NCBI GenBank assembly: GCA_046303515.1 | Contig: JBKCGI010000085.1 | Span: 1 to 19,655, forward strand | DNA: 19,655 nucleotides | DNA from: M2408 sp046303515 | GTDB taxonomy: Bacteria; Bacteroidota; Bacteroidia; Flavobacteriales_D; Crocinitomicaceae | Reading direction: 5' to 3' | Shown here: piece after piece, positions 14,821 through 19,655 of the stretch | Position numbering within the stretch: the stretch's first letter is position 1 | Layout: every line of letters begins with the position of its first letter | Program-made: the position numbers and the translations under genes | The notes under the pieces: generated by a model | What the model was told of the DNA's origin: nothing | Seen by the model: the letters and a program-made list of their open reading frames with translations, nothing else | Database searches by the model: none

Positions 14821-14898
14821 AAACAACAGAAAACACTCGTATTTACACGTGTTTATTACTGTTTTAAATCATTATTAATGAATTAACAATTAACTTTA
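14821..14898 (+). promoter_or_regulatory. Unit E: operator and promoter of the small lipoprotein gene
   Basis: The proximal ACACGTGTTTA starts at 14845 (ACGTG at 14847). TAACTTTA (14891-14898) begins exactly 44 bp after the proximal A. The distal position (14825) has decayed to AACAG. TCGTA lies 10 bp upstream of the proximal core, as in unit D. Confidence 0.68.
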
Positions 14899-14921
14899 AT
14901 ACAAATCTAATTAAAAAAGTT

Positions 14922-15152
14922 ATGAAAAAAAACGTATATTTTATTACCCTAGGCTGCATGTTACTAATTTCTTGTAAAAAAACTTTCACGTGCGATTGCA
15001 ACGCAACGTTAAGTGAAGGAACAATTAATTACAAACACACGATTAAAAATGAAACTGAAAAAAATGCGACAGTTGAATGTCAGAACATTGAATATAACAC
15101 CGATCAGGAATATAGACTAAAAGGTGGAAGTTATATTTGTGATTTAAGGTAA
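14922..15152 (+). CDS. Small Cys-rich lipoprotein, unknown function
   Basis: The 76-residue precursor has a lipoprotein signal peptide with lipobox LISC, so Cys18 is the lipidated residue; KK at +2/+3 follows. The mature part of 59 residues has four further Cys (24, 26, 53, 73), enough for two disulfides, consistent with a periplasmic or surface location. The CDC pair (24-26) is the only motif I notice. No family is recognised. It has the last copy of the ACGTG promoter layout and ends before a bidirectional terminator. Because the neighbouring genes sharing that promoter encode membrane proteins, this looks like another envelope component of the same regulon. Confidence 0.78.
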   Translation: MKKNVYFITLGCMLLISCKKTFTCDCNATLSEGTINYKHTIKNETEKNATVECQNIEYNTDQEYRLKGGSYICDLR

Positions 15153-15170
15153 AACACCTACACTAACAAC

Positions 15171-15214
15171 AAAAAAAACAAAAGTCGTATAACAAATACG
15201 ACTTTTGCTTTTTT
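15171..15214. terminator. Bidirectional terminator between convergent genes
   Basis: A 12-bp perfect stem CAAAAGTCGTAT/ATACGACTTTTG (15179-15190 with 15196-15207) has loop AACAA. It is followed by six T on the plus strand and eight T on the minus strand. It serves the lipoprotein gene and the leftward operon ending at 15348. Confidence 0.93.
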
Positions 15215-15347
15215 ATAAAAATACTTACATTGATTTTTTGATTTGTGAACAATCGATAAATAGATTTTTGGAATTATAAATAAGTAATTCCTCAATCAAA
15301 CTTAAAATACAAATTTTTACAAAAAAATAATAAACAAATTTTCAAGT

Positions 15348-16427
15348 TTAAATCTCAAACTTCTTACCTTCGTGATAAACCACAAATGACTTATTAAACA
15401 ATTCGACTAAAACAGTATTACCATAAATTTCGTAGCTACTTTGCGTTTGTTTTGTTATTTCTTCTGATTTCCCTTGACAGAATACACTAATTCCTCCCAA
15501 ACTATTTCTATAAACCAAGGTGCTATTTTTAATTTTGTAATCAGCTGGAATGTAATTTAATAATTGTTTTTTTTCTCCTTTATAAAAAGTATAGATATAG
15601 CTATTTTCTTCCCAAATTACCAAATCATCTTTTGCTTCCCAAAAATTGGCTGAAAAATTACTTAATTGTTGTTTTTCACCATTTTGGTAATGCCATAAAT
15701 TTCCTTGAATATCTTCATAAACAATAAAACCCCTTGCAGCCTTATATTTTTTTACAAACATGGATTCTAGATCAAGCATTTCACCTTTATCAAAAACTGT
15801 AAAACTTTGATTGATTGGATCATTGAAACAAATAACATCCATTCCAGCGTCAAAATTTATAGCTCTGGTGTAAACATTGTAATCAAAACTTTGTCCCCTC
15901 CACAAAAATTTAATAAAATCACCATTATCTTTGTAAACCACTGTATTGTCGCCAATTTTAAGCGGAAATTGCAAATCACCTGTCGACTGAACCAACTGAT
16001 GATTTGTATTTTGATAACGATAATTTAGGGTATTAAAGCGCGTATCTTCGAAAATTATCAAACTATCACTTACTTCAAATCTATTACCAAAAACGGTCAA
16101 CAATTCCTTTTTATTATTTGAATAACAATATAAAGCATTTGCTATGGCCCAAGCAAGTTGACCATCAGACAATTTATATTTGATGATTTGATTGGTAATT
16201 AATTGTGTGTTTTCACCATCATACAATTTAAAATCTCCTCTAAAATCAATATATACCGTGTACAAATCACTCCCTTCAAAAGAACGAATTTGTTGAAATT
16301 CTAATTGTCTAAAATTGTCTTTATAAAAGGTTTTGAAGAATTTATTGAAATCAATAAAAGGAGCAATTTGACTTGAAACCTCAAACAGGAAACATGTTAA
16401 AAAAATAAGGGTAATTTTTACTTTCAT
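15348..16427 (-). CDS. Secreted propeller-like repeat protein
   Basis: The 359-residue protein has a signal peptide (residues 1-20, ending VSSQ). It then has about eight or nine repeats of 35-40 residues built as a strand like LVVY, an acidic D/E turn, a second strand, then Y..G and a Leu-containing strand: for example SLIIFEDTRFNTLNYRY (122), NTVVYKDNGDFIKFLWRG (161), GFIVYEDIQGNLWHYQNGEKQQL (233), DLVIWEENSYIYTFYKGEKKQL (268) and STLVYRNSLGGISVFCQG (302). This suggests a beta-propeller, usually a binding scaffold. No catalytic motif is seen. There is no T9SS tail, so it is probably periplasmic or loosely surface bound. It lies 9 bp downstream of the carboxypeptidase gene and is surely in its operon. 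Confidence 0.82.
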   Translation of the reverse strand: MKVKITLIFLTCFLFEVSSQIAPFIDFNKFFKTFYKDNFRQLEFQQIRSFEGSDLYTVYIDFRGDFKLYDGENTQLITNQIIKYKLSDGQLAWAIANALYCYSNNKKELLTVFGNRFEVSDSLIIFEDTRFNTLNYRYQNTNHQLVQSTGDLQFPLKIGDNTVVYKDNGDFIKFLWRGQSFDYNVYTRAINFDAGMDVICFNDPINQSFTVFDKGEMLDLESMFVKKYKAARGFIVYEDIQGNLWHYQNGEKQQLSNFSANFWEAKDDLVIWEENSYIYTFYKGEKKQLLNYIPADYKIKNSTLVYRNSLGGISVFCQGKSEEITKQTQSSYEIYGNTVLVELFNKSFVVYHEGKKFEI

Positions 16428-16436
16428 TGATTCTAT

Positions 16437-18776
16437 TTATTTGGCCACACAGATTTTAATTCTTTGTTTGATACCATTTTGCTCCAACTCAACAAAATAC
16501 ATACCATTTTCTAAATTCATAATATTTATAGTCTGATTATTTAAACTCTGAGTTACAATTTGTTTTAAAATTAACTTTCCATTCAAATCTAAAATAGCTA
16601 ACGATTGAAAAGCTTTTCCAGTATAATTCGCTATTAATATTTCATCTTTAGCTGGATTTGGAAAAATCTTAAATTGATCGTTTAACTCCTTAATACCTAC
16701 ATTATCAACATCATATAAGACTTTAAAATCATCAAAATAAAAACCATCCTCTCTTACACCTCCATCAGCTTTCATTACAAATCGGATTTTAATCAAATCT
16801 CCCAAATAGTCGTTTAAGGAAATCTCTTCCAATACCCAATCCAACTGAAAACCATCATATACTGGTTCACCCTCAACTTGCACTCCGCCATTTCCTCCAA
16901 CTCCTGGATTGGTATATTTTCCGCATTGACCAACCCAAGTTTGACCATTATCAGTAGAAATTTCTAAACGTGCATAATCGTAATTTTCTTCGATTGCCCA
17001 TTTAGCATAAAACTCAATTTTTGCATTTGTTCCATGCGTCAAATCAATTGTTTGATTAAATTGATAATTATTACTTGAATTATTGGAATAATTTCCATTT
17101 GGGCTATCAGTTAAGGAAGAACTTGGTGAATAAAACTCACTTGTACTAATATTCCAAGCACCAATCCAATTCTGATTGTTTTCAGCATTTTCTACAAATT
17201 GAGTTGTTGGATTCCCAAAAGTTTTTGTTATGGTGTCACGTTTGATATATCCTCCAAAATCAGAAGTTAATACATATTTGACTTCCTCTCCAACGAGAAT
17301 TCCAGGATTTAAAACGTATGAAATTTGCCCGTTTATCAAGTTATTTTGAATTTCTGTGTAATTACTTCCATTTCCGACAGACTGAATTCCTATTAATGGT
17401 TCAATTGAAACATTTACGGATGCATCAATTAACCCCAATCGATTTAAACTAAAATGAAAATCGCCTGTTGTTGTTAAAATTGTATTTGGGTCAATGTCTT
17501 TTATTTCCCAATAATTGTGCGCTGCATGTGCCAATACTAAATTTGAAAATACCATCCCTTGACTAATTGGGATAATATTAATTGAAGCAGGCCAAAAGCC
17601 ATCTGCATCAGAACCTATCTCAGGAGTGTAGGCAAGAATTTTAGGTTTTAAATCTAAATCAGTTAAATACATATAGTCATCAGAATCACCTGAAGCTGGA
17701 TAAAGCATGGAAGATTTCTGAGCTATAAAACCATTATATTGAACCATGTGAGAACCAAGAGCTTGCAGATAATCGTGATCTTGCGCAAAATCTGCTGCAT
17801 TTGCTCCGATCGGGAATAACAGCAAATTACTGTATGTATGAGCATTAAAGGCCAACAAAAAATCTCTGTTTTCACAAAACCATTTCATAGCCTGAGTTTC
17901 TGGCTCAGAAAAAGCTGAATCACCTGGATAAACGTCAGAATTAGAATTCATGTCAATACCAGTTGTTCCCCACTGATAATCATAATTTCGATTTAAGTCA
18001 ACACCAAAAGTTCCATCCAAATTATTGCGTTTGTTTTTTCGCCACATTCCTCCCCCGTTTGGATTAGTTGTCTGGTTTTGAATATATCCATCAGGATTTA
18101 ACATCGGAACAAAATACATTTCAGTCTCATTTACTAAATATTGAATTTCAGGGTTTGTAGCATAATTCTCCAACAAATACCACATGTAATAAATTGTAGA
18201 AGAAAGACTTGCAGGTTCTCTAGCATGATGAATGGAGGAATATAAAACTTCTTGTTCTGCTTCATCAATAGCTGCTTGATCAGAGATTTTCAACCAATAA
18301 ATTGGCCTTCCTTCATGCGTCAAAAAAGTGTCTATTGGAGCTTTGATGGTAATCAAATCTGGATACAATTGATGCATTTGGTCCAATTCAGCTAAAAACT
18401 CTGAATAAGTGTAATATCCACCCATCGAACCTAAATTGAAATTTGAAGGTACAACTTGATTTTCAGTGGTATTTTGAGTGCAATTTGCATTTCGTTTCAA
18501 TGAATTTTCTGATGATCTATTTTCATAAAATTTTGAAACATCTTTAATTAATACCTCAACTTTATAACCATTAGATTTCATAATTTCTATTTCTCTGTCT
18601 GAAAAATCACTGATAAAAAAAGTATTTGTTTTGTACGAACCATGATCCACAGGAATTCCGAGGTTTGAAAGTGTTGTTAAACCATTTTCACCAACAAAAA
18701 TCTTACATTTGGAAAACACTTGAGCAAAGGAAAACTGATAGATTAAAAAGAAAAATAGGCCAAATTTGAGTTTCAT
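16437..18776 (-). CDS. T9SS-exported M14 zinc carboxypeptidase
   Basis: The 779-residue secreted protease has a signal peptide (1-19) and an N-terminal prosegment to about 115. The M14 catalytic domain (about 118-420) has zinc ligands His184 and Glu187 in SIHHAREP and His313 in FNAHTY, the substrate-binding NR pair 262-263, and catalytic Glu386 in YTPEIGSD. All key residues are present. A beta-sandwich region follows. A MAM/immune-inhibitor-A-like domain (about 528-690) contains YARLEISTDNGQTW and DGFYFDDFKV. A type-A T9SS sorting domain (about 700-779) has FKIFPNPAKDEI, LNGKLIL and NGMYFVEL, ending KICVAK. It should cross the outer membrane by T9SS and release C-terminal residues from environmental peptides. 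It is the first gene of a two-gene leftward operon. Confidence 0.95.
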   Translation of the reverse strand: MKLKFGLFFFLIYQFSFAQVFSKCKIFVGENGLTTLSNLGIPVDHGSYKTNTFFISDFSDREIEIMKSNGYKVEVLIKDVSKFYENRSSENSLKRNANCTQNTTENQVVPSNFNLGSMGGYYTYSEFLAELDQMHQLYPDLITIKAPIDTFLTHEGRPIYWLKISDQAAIDEAEQEVLYSSIHHAREPASLSSTIYYMWYLLENYATNPEIQYLVNETEMYFVPMLNPDGYIQNQTTNPNGGGMWRKNKRNNLDGTFGVDLNRNYDYQWGTTGIDMNSNSDVYPGDSAFSEPETQAMKWFCENRDFLLAFNAHTYSNLLLFPIGANAADFAQDHDYLQALGSHMVQYNGFIAQKSSMLYPASGDSDDYMYLTDLDLKPKILAYTPEIGSDADGFWPASINIIPISQGMVFSNLVLAHAAHNYWEIKDIDPNTILTTTGDFHFSLNRLGLIDASVNVSIEPLIGIQSVGNGSNYTEIQNNLINGQISYVLNPGILVGEEVKYVLTSDFGGYIKRDTITKTFGNPTTQFVENAENNQNWIGAWNISTSEFYSPSSSLTDSPNGNYSNNSSNNYQFNQTIDLTHGTNAKIEFYAKWAIEENYDYARLEISTDNGQTWVGQCGKYTNPGVGGNGGVQVEGEPVYDGFQLDWVLEEISLNDYLGDLIKIRFVMKADGGVREDGFYFDDFKVLYDVDNVGIKELNDQFKIFPNPAKDEILIANYTGKAFQSLAILDLNGKLILKQIVTQSLNNQTINIMNLENGMYFVELEQNGIKQRIKICVAK

Positions 18777-18793
18777 GATTTTAGTTTTATAGG

Positions 18794-18824
18794 TAAAATT
18801 AAGCTTTTTTTGTCAATTCAACAA
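18794..18824 (-). promoter_or_regulatory. Promoter of the carboxypeptidase operon
   Basis: The minus strand has TTG at 18822-18824, a 20-bp gap, and TAATTTTA at 18794-18801, a good Bacteroidota -33/-7 pair. The ATG follows 17 bp after the box. Confidence 0.5.
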
Positions 18825-18843
18825 TTTTCAAAAAGAATTATAT

Positions 18844-18851
18844 TAAATTTG
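18844..18851 (+). promoter_or_regulatory. Near-leaderless promoter -7 element of the rightward gene at the right edge
   Basis: TAAATTTG matches TAnnTTTG exactly and ends 4 bp before the ATG at 18856, so the transcript would be leaderless or nearly so. No clear -33 TTG is present. Confidence 0.55.
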
Positions 18852-18855
18852 AAAC

Positions 18856-19655
18856 ATGAAAATTAATTTTCTTTTAATCACTTCCTTTTTCATACTATTT
18901 GGTCGCACGCAAAACATCCAACTAGGCTTAAATTCAAGCTTGTTTTTATCTGAACAAAATGCCTATTCTGGGTATAATGAGGAGCAACTTTTGCCGGATG
19001 AAGTGACCTATTCCAACACAAAAGGAAATTTGGGTGCGGGATATTCATATGGTATTGAAATTAATAAATTCATACAACCCAACATAGCATTAGGAATTGC
19101 TCTAAATTCATTCAATAGTTTTGAATTGCAGCTTTTTAATTATGACAAAAACAATCTTAAACAGCATCTAACCGCTCAAATGTCGCAATTTCGCTTAAAT
19201 CCCAAAATTAGTTTTTATGTTCCAGTTCAAAAATTCAAATTCTTAACGGAAACTGGAATCATCTTGCCTCTCAACACTAAAACACAATCTAATTTTAGCG
19301 AATCTAATACTTTAAATGATTCAACTAGAACCTATTCTGAACAATATAAATACAATTTTTCTTTTGGATTTACGCAAAAAATTGGCTTTGAATTAAATTT
19401 AGCAAAAAAACTAAAATTAAAATCTTCCCTAGGAATTTTACTTTTCTCTCAAACTACTAAAACTAGACAAACCACTAGTTATGAAATAAACTCAAAAGAT
19501 GAACTTGGTAGTTTAAAACCATATGATTCTCAAACAAATTACTACCCAAATTTGAATGGTTTTTCAAATAACGAAGATTTTAATGGTGCGAAAATTAGTG
19601 AAAAAGCTAAGGATGATTTATTCATTTCACATTCTTTTTCTTCATTTGAAATTAA
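18856..19655 (+). CDS. Secreted, probable outer-membrane beta-barrel protein (3' end outside window)
   Basis: The frame is open from the ATG at 18856 to the window edge, 266 codons without a stop. The product begins with a signal peptide (MKINFLLITSFFILFGRTQ). It then shows repeated amphipathic strands with Gly and aromatic residues, such as NIQLGLNSSLFLSE, GNLGAGYSYGIEINKFI, NIALGIALNSF, FLTETGIILPLN, YNFSFGFTQKIGFELNLAKKLKLKSSLGILLFSQT. These are typical of small outer-membrane beta-barrel proteins of Bacteroidota. The long polar Asn/Ser/Thr loops between them would face outward. The function is unknown and the C terminus is not visible. It is divergent from the carboxypeptidase operon, with 79 bp between the two starts. 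Confidence 0.8.
   Translation, partial: MKINFLLITSFFILFGRTQNIQLGLNSSLFLSEQNAYSGYNEEQLLPDEVTYSNTKGNLGAGYSYGIEINKFIQPNIALGIALNSFNSFELQLFNYDKNNLKQHLTAQMSQFRLNPKISFYVPVQKFKFLTETGIILPLNTKTQSNFSESNTLNDSTRTYSEQYKYNFSFGFTQKIGFELNLAKKLKLKSSLGILLFSQTTKTRQTTSYEINSKDELGSLKPYDSQTNYYPNLNGFSNNEDFNGAKISEKAKDDLFISHSFSSFEI

Larger units (their letters stand above)
14487..14853 (+). repeat. Imperfect tandem duplication, period about 213 bp
   Basis: Two copies of [AAACCACCTTT leader, ACATAGTTTT, CCTTGGA hairpin terminator, spacer, CAAGCAAAAACA, GAAAACACTCGTATTTACACGTGTTT] run 14487-14640 and 14700-14853. The 5' and 3' blocks are both offset by exactly 213 bp; the terminator stems are offset by 209, so small indels have occurred. 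The 14487-14921 stretch holds no ORF of note: it contains these repeats, two terminators and two promoters. Confidence 0.88.

Noticed and set aside
8687..14853. The repeated ACGTGTTTT sites as a CRISPR array or mobile-element ends
   Set aside because: Copies are few, spread over 6 kb, each tied to a promoter at fixed distance, with no regular spacers, transposase or target duplications.

Overview
The window reads as an AT-rich chromosome segment from a member of the Bacteroidota, most likely Flavobacteriales. The reasons are a T9SS type-A sorting domain on a secreted carboxypeptidase, promoters with the Bacteroidota -7 element TAnnTTTG, no evident Shine-Dalgarno sequences, adjacent pyrG and yidC, and LytS/LytTR signalling genes.

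Layout: 1-745 has a small membrane protein of unknown function and a secreted YciI-like protein. 775-4411 is the leftward pyrG-yidC housekeeping pair with its promoter and terminator. 4491-5408 is a secreted beta-rich protein. 5493-7290 is a LytS-type kinase and LytTR regulator operon. 7289-7784 holds an initiator tRNA-Met (minus strand) whose 3' end and terminator are duplicated 381 bp away, with a small GIY-YIG nuclease ORF between the copies. 7950-8674 is clpP with its terminator.

8687-15214 is the unusual part. A five-gene rightward operon encodes a STAS-like protein, an 805-aa fusion of an alpha-oxoamine synthase (PLP enzyme) to a GNAT-like acyltransferase half, a second STAS-like protein, a soluble HAMP-like/PAS histidine kinase and a LuxR/NarL-type response regulator. 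It is followed by satellite units: two tiny single-membrane-pass proteins, one transcription unit without an ORF, and a small Cys-rich lipoprotein. The operon and all four satellites share one promoter layout. A site with core ACGTG (mostly ACGTGTTTT) lies 43-44 bp upstream of a TAnnTTT-type -7 box, usually with a second copy exactly 22 bp further upstream. I infer a small local regulon, plausibly controlled by the response regulator encoded in the operon. It would link synthesis of an acylated amino-ketone (a sphingolipid-like lipid or a signal molecule) to small envelope proteins.

15348-18776 is a leftward operon of a T9SS-exported M14 carboxypeptidase and a secreted propeller-like repeat protein. 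From 18856 a secreted, probable outer-membrane beta-barrel protein runs off the right edge. All functional assignments are from reading the sequence; no database search was possible.
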